This document shows, one piece after another, positions 11,161 to 22,500 of a DNA stretch of 64,000 nucleotides (the first letter of the stretch is position 1; each line of letters starts with the position of its first letter). The notes beneath the pieces were generated by a model that saw nothing but the letters and a program-made list of their open reading frames with translations, did no database searches and was not told where the DNA came from. The stretch is taken from assembly GCA_018806985.1 (NCBI GenBank), contig JADANN010000447.1:980583-1044582 (forward strand). Reading direction: 5' to 3'. The stretch comes from Angiostrongylus vasorum (lineage: Eukaryota; Nematoda; Chromadorea; Rhabditida; Metastrongylidae). The position numbers were made by a program, and so were the translations under genes.

Positions 11161-11452
11161 GTAAGTTTTGACAATATTCCAGACAATGTATAAATCCGTC
11201 ATCGCAGTTAAGCTGCAAGTCCATAGCCTTCCTGCATTTCAAGGCATTCTTGACAGAAACAAAACAGAGTAAAAACTCCTTCATGTTTTCACTATGTTCC
11301 TTGATAGGGTTTGTTATCGAACCAATTACCAGTGCAGTACACACTACGGTGCTACACGCACTGAGAAGCAGTCTCAATAGTTGAAAGAGAGACAAACTCA
11401 CTCTTTCTTCACTTTCAAACACACTGAGACATAACAGCATTCTGCCATACAT
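11161..11452 (-). CDS. Candidate cysteine-rich exon, partly repeat-derived
   Basis: The minus-strand frame reads EFLLCFVSVKNALKC, then a NCDDGFIHCLEYC block: five cysteines in about 36 residues, suggestive of a small secreted domain. The upstream half of the frame (11300-11400) contains tRNA-like SINE sequence (a TTGGTTCGATAAC box), so only about 11165-11290 is a plausible exon. The S4 tail begins directly after it. Confidence 0.25.
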
Positions 11453-11786
11453 ACAAATGCAATATCATCTCTGATAACAAATTTGAATAAAATGGTCTAT
11501 TCAAAGTGGTAGACAACTTCTATAAATACGTCCATCATGAGTAGGATTACAATATTTTGCATCTCAGGCAATGGCATGTCATGAGTAAGTATTTAAGGAA
11601 TTCTGTGTTCGTTTCTGAGGAAATCTGCGGAACCTGGATCACTTGTTGGAGGACCTAGAATAGAGCTCATTAATGCTGGGTCTAAATGAATTATTAACAA
11701 GTTTCATAACTAGTACACAGGAAGACTGAGATTCACAGAATAGAATAGATATCTAAGAGATGGGAAACTGTAGGTACCAAATTCAG

Positions 11787-14436
11787 TGCTGACAAAGTTG
11801 TTGGTGACCACTGAACTATTGTTCAACTTGAAATTTGCGTCGAACCAGCTGCTTTGTGACGGTAATTACTTCCTTGGATCTCAAATTCAAAAGGTAAAAC
11901 TGTTTGTTTATAGAAAAATGAAGACGGACACGGTAATGGGAATGAATTTCAGGCCAACTACTGCAGCTATACCCACATTTATAAACATCATCACTGCAAT
12001 GACAGCACTCATAAAAGAGGCAAAGTGTATTTTTTGAATAAAGAGGTAGGGTGGTGTGGCGCCATCGCTCAACACCTGGTAGTAATTTTGACCTGTTAAA
12101 AAAGTACTCGTACTAGCCTCATTTTATGCCGCCGCCATAGGATGCAATATTCATTAAACTAAAAGTCGACGGCATTTGCACACTGTGTCGAATGGCTGTG
12201 TAGATAATAATGATTACCCAGATAAGGTTGGTTCTTGGTAACAACTGCCTCATCAGCAGACCGGATTTCATCTAAAGCGTAAGGGATGAGCAGTAAAATG
12301 ACTTTTTATGTGCTTAAAGAAGAATACATCCAGTTATCATTTAGCGACAGCGTTGTCAACCACTTTATTAAGCATCCTTATTCATTCATCCTCAAAAGAT
12401 CCCTCGCTAAATCAGTTGCGCTCGAAATATGATATTCGTGAAATGGATTGAAGTACTTCGAAAATGATGACTGAAGTGATTCGAGCACCGAGATTGAACA
12501 AAATCTAGTATTAAAAGCTCAAAGATAAAGCACTCAGCGTTGATCAATCCCTGAGGATGTACCATCCATTCGACATATTTAAGCATCATTTGGAGGTGAT
12601 TAAATGCATATCTGTCTTTTACAATGACTCGCGGCGGCCTACCGATGTTTCGAGCCAGTGCTGCTATCCTCCCAGACAAGGCTGGTATTAATCTGCCGAC
12701 CCCGGAGGGATGGAAGGCTTGCTGGGCCATGGGAACGACGGCCGATTCCACGTGTCTGTTGCAGGGCGTCTCCGACCACTGCGCCACACGCGTAGTGTGA
12801 TCTAGTATTACGTTTGAAAAATTATAAAGCGTGAAGGGTGTAGCATTTCGCGTCGATCAGTCCCTAAGCGAGATGCAATACATTCGATTCCGCTAAGTAT
12901 CGTAGTGCTGACTGAATGCATATTTGCCCTAAACTAACTTGCAGACGCCTAGGGATGCATCAGCTCAGTGTTCTTTCCTCCCAAACAAGTCTGGCATCAA
13001 TTTTCCGACGCCGGAGGGTGGAGGCGGATGACTAGGCGAAGATGGAAGATCGAAGCACCAACTAACTGTGTATTACAAGGCACTCTCAGCCAATGCGCTA
13101 CACTTTTCACTTGAAAAAATAAATGTTCGAAATTATGGGATCAACCAATGGACTTTTACAGCTTAACAATCAGTGCGGTCCTATAAAACAGCGTGATGAA
13201 ACCTTCATTGTGTGCCTCTGTAACACCGACTATTGCAACAACGAAGACCATATACAAGTATGTGAGAAGAAAAGTCAAAGCTAATGCACCGTACCTAACC
13301 AGAGCTTTTTGTAGAAAGTGCTCAGAAGTATTAGCACAATGAAGAAGATTGATTGGTACGGATACGAGTCGAATCCACAGGATAACAACGCCGTCGATTT
13401 GTTTCTGTGTATGAAGCAAGAGCTCGGTTTGCATGCCATACGTAAAGGCAGCAAAGTCATCGTGATGAATGAAGAAAGCAACGAGTAATGTTAACAATGA
13501 TATACCTAATCAATCCTAAAATTAACCGTGAGCAGCTGAAATGCACTGATGGGTGATGTGTGGATATTAGGACATTTTAAAATGACATTTTACCAGCGAA
13601 CAATTGCTACGTGAAAGACTGCGGTTGCACTATGTTATATCTATATGTCATGGTATTTAGAACATAAATGCTGGCTGAGAGAAGGGCTGAGCAAGGGCTT
13701 CAGTAGCGCAATGGGTAACACGTGAACTCCCTGGAAAGCGTAGTCGCGTTTCCGAATCTGGCCTAGGGCCCAAGTTTTGCACATATCTCAGCATCAGTGT
13801 GGTTGCAATTCGTAAATTACCCTGCCGTGAAAAAATAATAGCTGGTAAATAAAAAGTTAAGCATAAATGCTTATGTCAGGAATTTATCGAGCCGCTAAAG
13901 CACAACATGAACCCACGCTGGTTCCACAGACAAGGAGCGAAGCGAGGGCCACAGATACTCACCAGAGTTTCCATTCCTGAGATATCTCCATCTCAAATTA
14001 GTATGAAATTTTCCCATTCCCAAAAGGAAATACCTATGAATCATAAGCGAAACCAAGTTTGCCATGTTCATAGATGCAGTCACCCATTTTCTAACTGATA
14101 TAGAACTTTTTCTCAGGTATAATATTCTTCTAATTGTCACTGTAATCGTTTTCGTTTTGGTCGTTATCATTTCTATATTAACTCCACTTGTAATAAAATA
14201 CAGAAGGAGAAGCTACAAAGTGAGTTCTGCTTCTTTTCCTGCTTATGTCGACATTACAATAGTTCAGCACTTTTTAGGAATGGCTAAAGGAATCGTGGGA
14301 GGACCGTGTACGCCAATCTGGAGAAATGCTTAACATTATAGAAAGTAAACCTAGTACCACAACGACGATGTCGAAAGAGAAGAAATCTAATGGAGGTGAT
14401 GACAAAACGAGAAGTGCTGAACCGCAAAAGCTGTGA
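11787..14436 (+). CDS. ET/Ly6-like single-pass membrane receptor-like protein, 3' part
   Basis: Six exons join in phase: 11787-11893, 11953-12045, 13162-13257, 13315-13484, 14117-14219 and 14278-14436 (stop TGA). The ectodomain has seven Cys in the spacing of the nematode ET (Ly6/uPAR-like) module, ending in the diagnostic CLCNTDYCN. A juxtamembrane stretch of about 57 residues follows (WYGYESNPQDNN, then VIVMNEESNE). Next come a 23-residue hydrophobic segment (ILLIVTVIVFVLVVIISILT) and a basic stop-transfer YRRR. The cytoplasmic tail of about 53 residues is charged and Ser/Thr-rich, with no kinase domain. Signal peptide and first exon were not found, so the gene is 5'-incomplete here. A poly(A) signal AATAAA lies at 14514. 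Two S1 SINEs sit in the third-exon intron and an S3 in the intron before the membrane exon. The role is unknown: a surface receptor or adhesion protein is inferred from topology only. Confidence 0.72.
12523..12793 (-). repeat. S1 SINE, well-preserved copy in an intron
   Basis: Antisense copy inside the intron 12046-13161 of the receptor-like gene; the body TATCCTCCCAGACAAGGCTGG and the CACACGCG head end are clear. Confidence 0.75.
12838..13108 (-). repeat. S1 SINE, diverged copy in the same intron
   Basis: Second antisense S1, 45 bp from the previous one and clearly more diverged, so an independent and older insertion. Confidence 0.65.
13690..13860 (+). repeat. S3 element fragment in an intron
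   Basis: Contains CAGTAGCGCAATGGGTAACAC (A box-like) and the ACATATCTCAGCATCAGTGTGGTTG block, inside the intron before the membrane exon of the receptor-like gene. Confidence 0.5.
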
Positions 14437-14513
14437 AGTGTTCGATGGACAGACGACGAGTAGAAACTCAATTTTGGAGCTTAATTAGTTCTATCTAATT
14501 GCTCCTTTTTTAT

Positions 14514-14519
14514 GAATAA
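14514..14519 (+). terminator. Poly(A) signal AATAAA
   Basis: Canonical hexamer 78 bp after the stop of the receptor-like gene, within a T-rich then A-rich stretch. Confidence 0.5.
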
Positions 14520-14809
14520 ACACATCTTTCACCTCTTCTTGATTCGCCCACAAAGAACTTATTTTCGGATCCCACACGGCTGGAGCTAACCACAATGGTG
14601 TTCCGCGCTCATGGATGATTACAAAAGATGACGTGAACTTTAGGATCTACAATAATGTTTATTACAATAGTAAACTGTTATTAGTTAAATGTCTGTTCAC
14701 AAGAACATTCCAATATCGACAGAAGATAACCCACTGACGAAGAATGGTATGAATCGTCATCACATTTTATACGGCACAGGAAACTCCACTTATGTTTTCA
14801 CTTTTATTT

Positions 14810-15035
14810 ACTGCCTGTTTTCTTTCATAGCCGGATATTATGTGAAATAAAACAACAAAGATGCTAAGATGTGAGCAAAACACGGAACTTCAGGTGCGCT
14901 TCCAACCTGAAACTACCCTTTCTTTACGTGGGCTTCGTGTTATTCTCTGCAACAATCAAGTGCCAATAGCCTTTCTTTCAGCCAGTTTTTTACTCTAACG
15001 GTATTATCAGCAATCACCCGTTTTCGCTCCAATTC
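14810..15035 (-). repeat. S3 element, diverged
   Basis: Edges TTTACTGCCTG and CAGCAATCACCCG with the GATGCTAAGATGTGAGCAAAAC block between them. Confidence 0.5.
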
Positions 15036-15494
15036 CATTTACTTCGTTACCTCGGACATTGTCGTCCATGACATTGTTCCGATTATCGTGTTGGTTCGGC
15101 GCCATCTCTTTGTGAATCATCGTCGTTCGGCACAGGTTGAGCACCCTGGTCTTCATCAGTGGAAATCATATGCCTTTGTGAGCCGCAGTAAGCTCTCTCT
15201 AAACAATTCTGTTATCAAACTATTGATATCGGATGAACGGTAGGTTCGACTGAAGGAAAATTTATGTCAAACCTTTATGCAGATGATGTATCATCCGAAA
15301 AATACCGCTGAAGCAAAGACAACGCACAGAGGGTGATGGAGGAAGAAAGACAAGACTATGAATAAAGCCGAAGGAAACTCAGTTAAAGGAAAACCCGAGG
15401 TGCTTGTCAAGCGTGAATAACGACAGCAGGAAATGCACTGGGCTTTGTTCGTAAAGAGGACTAAACAACTATCCAGATAGGCATCGACATACAG

Positions 15495-15800
15495 AAGCAC
15501 GGTACTAGTTCGATTCCGCTCCAGGCCAACCTCATCCCTCCGGGGTCGGGAAATTGGTACCGGACTCGTCTGGGAAAAAATCATTGCAATCCAATTGGGA
15601 ACGCTCCAGCCCTGCTATCTCAAGACGCCAGAGAGATGATTACTCGACCAGCATTCTACGACATTCGAGATGAAATGAAGATCCTTAAGCAGCAACCGAA
15701 GCCACACGTAAAGCTGGAAGATCTTCGTGGATGATGGATGCGAGGAAACGAATTGGATGTGGGAGTGCCAGGATCCGTAGATTAGACGTAAAGACTGGTC
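15495..15800 (+). repeat. S2 SINE followed by a TA microsatellite
   Basis: GTTCGATTCCGCTCCAGGCC box, CATCCCTCCGGGGTCGGG body and TTGGATGTGGGAGTGCCAGG end; the A-rich 3' end runs straight into the TA repeat at 15812. Confidence 0.7.
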
Positions 15801-15811
15801 AAATAAAAAAA

Positions 15812-15868
15812 AATATATATATATATATGTATACGTATGTATACATATATATATATATATATATATAC
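15812..15868. repeat. (TA)n microsatellite with TACGTA interruptions
   Basis: Alternating TA run interrupted by GTATACGTATGTATAC, adjoining the S2 3' end. Confidence 0.9.
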
Positions 15869-16575
15869 ATATATACAGCGCAATCGTGCAGCGTCCACAG
15901 GCACGTTTGTTCATTTGTTTTCTTCAGTTTCTGCAACAATTTACCAGCTTTAAAACCTACACGGACGTACCAACGATCTATTTTGCCATAAAAAGTTCAA
16001 CTGCAACATCCTACGCAGTGCAGAGTCCACAGAATGCTGTTCCCTACACTTAATTATTTAAGTAAGAAGCACTAATAGGATAAAAATTTAAAAGCCTTCT
16101 TTCCAACAAATTTCTCAGTGCTCATAACCGGCTGCGAAAAATTGGGCGTAGTCCTAAGCACGCGGCATGCAAAAGTAGGCTTGGTCGTGTATTTGTTAAA
16201 CTCTTTGAAATATATAGCCATCGAATACTACAAAATCAAGAAGACCGTCATCATCACAGTACTGGTGAATATTTATTGGTGCACTATTAAATAGATGAGC
16301 TTTAACTTACGTAAATACAAATAATTTCATAGACCACATCAAATGGCATAAGATACAATCTAAAAGATCAACGACCGGCAAGTCACCTGAAGAATAGATA
16401 ATAGCTCAAAAGCTAAAACCGAGACCAATTTGTTGAACATATTTGGTCACATATAAAGCTAGGGAAATTCTACAATTGATATCAAGCATATTTATATAAG
16501 TATTTACAAGCAGTATGTCATACTATTCGCCAGTAATTAATGGTAACTAGGTTAAACGTTAGTGAGAATCCCGGT
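15869..16575. other. Intergenic, 3' flank of the coiled-coil gene
   Basis: No gene seen. A minus-strand AATAAA (plus TTTATT, 16272-16277) about 300 bp past the coiled-coil gene's stop is a possible poly(A) signal. Confidence 0.35.
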
Positions 16576-19500
16576 TCACTTTTTCCGTCTTTGGGGATAT
16601 GATTCTGATCTAGTGGACAGAGACTCCTGAAATCTCAGTACAGCCATCTTAGTAAAAACATGTAAGACATTCTTTTCTTCAATGTTTAAAAAAAACCACG
16701 AAACAGAGATAAACGGCAAACTAACCGATGTAGAGGGCACCCTCAAACGACGGTTACTCAAGCGCTTTTCACCTGGATCAGCTGGTGGTTCTAAAAAGTG
16801 ATCGCTCCAAAACAGCCATAAAGCATTTTATCACGAACTTCTATCAATGCTTTACTTACTAGCTCAATATAGATCATTACTCACAGTATAAAAAATATTG
16901 TTGCGTCTCTCCCCTTTTGACGCTGAAGATTTCTATAAGCACGCTTAGAAGCAGCTATAATAAAGGGAAATACTGGATTTATCCGGTAAATCTATGCCGT
17001 TCTCTCATTTCAAACTCCAATACTAATTTTTAAATAAAACATTAAGCATTGTGTCCGTGTTGTATATGACATTAAATACCAGTTCTCATTCTATATTTTC
17101 CGTTGTTCTTGGTTTTAAGCTATCAGATGCCCAACTAAACATTGATAGAACATAATTGGAAAAAAGTGGACTCAAAGAATTTAAAAATTGATCTTTTGTT
17201 TGTTGTAGATGCTTTCACGACCTTGCATTCATATTATTTAACGTTTTAACTTCAAGTGAAGCTTACAGCTCCATTGATGAGCACAATTTTAAGACTTAAA
17301 CTAAAATAGATTCCTGAACAACAGTTCTAGACATTGTCAGAGAACTAGGCGGAAGTACAAAATAGTTTCAGAGCAGGTCACCCGAACTGGAAAGGCAAAC
17401 TTCAGCAATCGAGTGCAGCTGGTGTGCTGAACTGAAAGAATGATAAAAGAGATGGGCGCTATGAAATCTCATCTATGCTTCTTTTCCGCGACGAACGCGA
17501 TGTGGTGCAGTTTCTACGGAACATCCCAGTCATTTGGGAACCGTACCCAAGTACATTTAGCTCAATTACGACCCTACCCGAGCCCACCGCTACTACCTAT
17601 TCATCAATTCGTGTAAAAAGCACCTTGAAAACTAGGTAACCACAAGTCAGCAGATCAGAGAGAGGGTCGCAGTTCAATTACGAAATAAATCAGTACCGCG
17701 ATGTTGCCATTCATGCCGCATTTCTTGGCTGTACAGTGACAGGACAGAAATGGTAGCTGTACTACATCCGACAATGTTATGCGTAAGGCTGGACATTGAT
17801 AACGCAACAAAACACAGCGCAGTGACAGAACTGCAAGAAAATTAAGCTTATGATGACTTTTAAAGTACCGAAACCGTCCTTAATAGCGTCAGAAATAGTG
17901 GTGAAATCACCACAATTAAACCGGAAAATTACACCAAGAACTGAAACTGCGACATCCGAGGCATCCCAGATAACAAAAGTTGAACAAAAAACATTTATGC
18001 AAGAAAATGTAGCTAATTCAGCTTACAAGACTTATTGTCAATAAAGTACTAGGTCTTCAAGTAACTCAATAACCACATATACAAGAAAACAGTCAACAAT
18101 CAAACCATTTTTGCTTTATCCTTTAAAAGAAGAACTAAGGCGTTATGAAGTAAAATTCCTTCATTTAAACTATCAGCTGTTATGTTTAGTGTAGATATGT
18201 GTACACGAAGTAGAAAGTTAAAAAATAGCAGTTCTTTTCCTAGCAATCTAATAATTTATGAAAAGATTTTTCAATATAGAGGCACGAACGGGAAAACATT
18301 GCGTACTGATTAAGGATACTAAGAATTTGAGCAGAATCTCCGATTCTTGTTAGGTTCAAACCGCCGCACATGAAACACACTACGTGGATAATATGCAACT
18401 AAGACTTCAAAGAGAACATTCCATACGGCTATTACTTTAGAAAAAATAGTGCAACAAGTTGAAATGAACTCACCAACATTTTCGCAGTAGTTCGATAACC
18501 TTAACGGGAACAGCCTATCAATACTTAATCCACCCTCTCGCCTAGATGAAGGAATAGTTGATAATGCATTGCGATAGCCATTCGTAATAGCACGTATCGC
18601 TTCCCCCTCCATTTGACCACGATATTCAATGAAGTTTTTTTCATAATCAGCAACCTTGAGAATATAACAAGTAAGCCGAACGACTCAATTATAAGGAAAG
18701 AGAAAAGAAGACTTTTTAAAACCCAATCTGACCTTTGCCTCTGCAATTTCCGCTCTCCTCTCAGCTGCTTCTCTTTGGTCCTCAACTAGCTTCACGTGCT
18801 GCTGCATTTCCATGATTCTAACTTTTGCGATTCGCTCCCGTTCCGCATCGATCGACCTTGTTTCTTGTAGATAGTGGTCCTAACATACAACTCTGTACAG
18901 CATAATAAATTGAGCTCAAAGCAGAACTGTTTTTACTTCGATACTCGGATGGCCCCTCTCCACTGGTTGTGCGGGCCTAGCATAATCTCCATTTTTTTGG
19001 AGTTTTGCTAGTTTAGCCACTGTGGTTCCATGGCATCCCGAGGTCAGCCTGGCCAGTCTGCTCCAGATCGTTACCACCACGGCGCAGTCGCAGCCCTTGT
19101 GGATCAGAGGGAGATTTCCCACCATGCGATTATTTTGATACCAGAACGGTGGTAGATCCTGGTACTAGTTTACTCATAGCTGGGCTTCGTGATGTAAAAG
19201 CTGGGCTCCTTCTCAGCTTTTGAGACCCTGCCGGAAGGATGAAACCTCCGCTGTACATCGAAGGCCGACACCCAGGAAAATCTTCCAGCCACAATGAGGC
19301 GGTAAACCGTTGGGGGGGTGCAAAACTGTTCTATGTCTAGTAATATCATATATGAAGAAAACGTTCCTAGTTCCGATTCCAAACTGATGACCTTAACCAT
19401 CAACATTTTTTGCCAAAGAAAAAAAAATCCACCATCTGCTTTGTTATTTCATCTTCTCGACGTTTCACATGAGCTTCAGCAGCATTTTTCACCTTCTTCA

Positions 19501-22500
19501 GTTTTTCCTCGAGGTCACTAATCTGGTTGTCTCTCTCGTTCACCTTCAAAGTGCATAAAAAATGACAGCATAACAAGTTCGTCATGCTTTGGTAATCCAA
19601 AAGAAAATAAACCTCTGGCCGCAAAAAAGCGAAAAAAAAAGGACTAAAGCATTTAATCTCCTTACCTTTCCCTGATTTGCTTGAAGAGCTTCCTCCTTCA
19701 TCTTTAACTCTTCCATAAGACCATCAACACGAGTTTTTTATTTCTGTGAATACATACTGGTGTCGGCGCAGTTAAAAATAAGAAGGACAGTATTTCTAAT
19801 TCAATGCTTTAGAAAAACGATCTTACCTTCAAGCTGTTGTTCCAGATTATCGTTGTGGTTCCTAAGCGTGTCTCTTTCAAAACGCAGCATATCAAAATTC
19901 TTATTAACCTCTTTGAGTTCCTAAATTCTACGAATGCTTTCTACAGCACTGCCAACACACGAGGGAAATTATATATTATATAATTTATCAGCGGAAACAT
20001 ATGTATACTTATTTGAAGTAGGTATACTTAGTAAGAGCATATGTAATATTCGGTGGTTTTTTCACCTCATGTTTCCATGTTTCCGGAACGCACAGCGTCA
20101 CAGTTATAACATATTTTCAGAAGCCTCACAATCTCTGCTGGGCGTAAGAGCCTCCCAGTGGATAGTTGCATTACGAGATAGACCATACCACAGTATCATA
20201 AGAAGACATCGTTATCGAGAACATCGATGGACAATACAAACGGTTTATCCGACAATCACGATATTACAATATTTTAAGTTTTATTTCCTGCTTATTCTTT
20301 TTTCATTGCAGGGCAGTACGTGATAATACACGAGCCTCCGAAAAGGCTAGGTAGAAAAGGGTAATCGCGGCGGGTACGAAGCACACCTGAGTTACAAGTT
20401 TTGCTTATATCTCAGCAACCTTGTGGCAAATCGGGTAACAAATAAAGATTAACATATGGGGATTTCGACTGCGGCTTCAGCTTAACTGGGCTCGGTGCCC
20501 GTTTGTGTTCTCCAGTTCATTCTCCTCCCAATGGTTTACAAGCTCATCGTGGCTGGGAGGTGTTCCTGGGTGTCCAGCTGCGATGTACAGCGGAGGGGTT
20601 CGCCCCTTCGGCAGGGTCTCCCAAGCTCAGAAGGAGTCCAACTTTTCCATCACGAAGGCTAGCTAACAGTAAACAAATACAAGGATCGAGCATCGTCCTG
20701 GTATCAAATTAGTCGCATGGTGGCAAATTTCCTTCTGATCCACAAGGGCTGCGACTGCCTGTGGTGATAACCATCTGGGTCAGATTTTGGCTAGGCTGAC
20801 CTCGGGACTCCCTGGAGATTATGCTGGAGCCGGCAGAACTAGTGAGGAGGGCCGTCCATGTATCCATGTATCCAAGTAGTTCATTCCAGTCGATGTGTGA
20901 TAGCTGGTAGCACCGTAAGGGTAAAAAACTGGCTCAGAGAAAAGCAAAGCAAGAGCCTTGATTGGTCCAGTGGGTAACCTTCACGGAGGAGTTATCAGTT
21001 ATAAAAGATACAAGAATTCTACAATCAACAAGAGATATTTGTATCGAACTAACAACTCTATGTCCAATATTGCGAAACTCCACAGAGTAAGTACGAAATA
21101 ACATTGGATATTAGTAATCTACTGTGTTCACTGCAGTTGCTGATGTTGGGAATAGCGCATCCGAAACGGCTGATAAGACTGCGAATTACATGACCAGGAT
21201 GATCGCCTAATTGCGCCCAAAAGAAGATTTTCTGCATCTAGAAAGGTTGTGAAGAAAATCATCCACGACACAATTTCTACTCCAATCTTATCGCAGGCCA
21301 TGATCACCTGCACCTATTTCAAATAACAGAGTAGGAATGTGTCATACCAACGATCCTTTTCCCCTTCCGTAGTCGAATATGATGTGATGTATCGTTGGTC
21401 AAAGAATAAATCACCTACTTCCAACAGGAATAAATCTAAACATCTGGAAGTCCTAATGCCATTCCACGTTCAGCTCCTCACACGTTACTTATTAGAGTGC
21501 ATGTCTCCTAGTCAGTGGAAGGACAGCAAGACCGTGTTATTGCACAAAAAAGGAAACCCACACGACAGCAGCAACAATCGCTCAGAACGACTGTCACATC
21601 CATATACTCTTCAATCAAATTATCCTCAACAGGACTGACAGAACATCGGATGAAGGGCAGCCATGTGAGCAAGCACAGTTTCGAGATGGCACAGTAGGCC
21701 ACATACACACGATAACGATCCTCGCTGAATTATTGTAACAGCACAAGAGACTTCTCTGTCTCACTTTCATCAACAGAAGAAAGACTTTTAACTCAGCTTA
21801 AACAGACAAGAGCATACGGATGCCGTACATACACACAAGACGCGTAGTTACTCAATACATAAGAATGCCTCATAGGCTATGGAACTTCACAATCATGATA
21901 CCACCAATATAAAATGACATCAACTTTGACGTAAAGAGAGTGATCAGCAAGGCGATACAATCTCGCCAAAATTATTCACAGCTGCTCTAAAAAACAGTAC
22001 GCGAGAAATGGGATAAAAAATATCCCTCAAGCACTTCCCAAGTAGCACTTCGATTGCGCCTGCCTTCAACTGAATCTCAAAAAGATGACGTTCTTGAGAG
22101 ATGGATTTGTTTCTTACGCCGGCATTCATCCTGCTCGAGAGGTCAACATGATCAACGACTCAGCTTTAGAGGTAAACAGGAGCAAGCGAGTGGTTTGGAA
22201 GCACGGAAAATGTAATGGGCAGAAGAAACAACTCCTTACTCAAACCAACAATATACAAATAAGAAACGGAAATTTAAGCTCAACCTACGCTATCGGATAA
22301 ACCCAAAAACCCCGGTACTACGGGATATCAAGCGCAAAACACGAAGAACATCGACCCAATGGTCAAAACTCTTCAAGGTATTGGGATAAAAAACACGCTG
22401 CTCAGCTAGTTTTTAACGCTCGCAGCACCCACCAGGGTACTTGCATGCGACATGGATAACTTCACTAGCACCCGCTCGAATCACTCGACGAAAGAGAGAA

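Noticed and set aside
17850..18044. 64-codon open frame in the coiled-coil gene intron
   Set aside because: Lies antisense in an intron, composition-driven, no supporting features.
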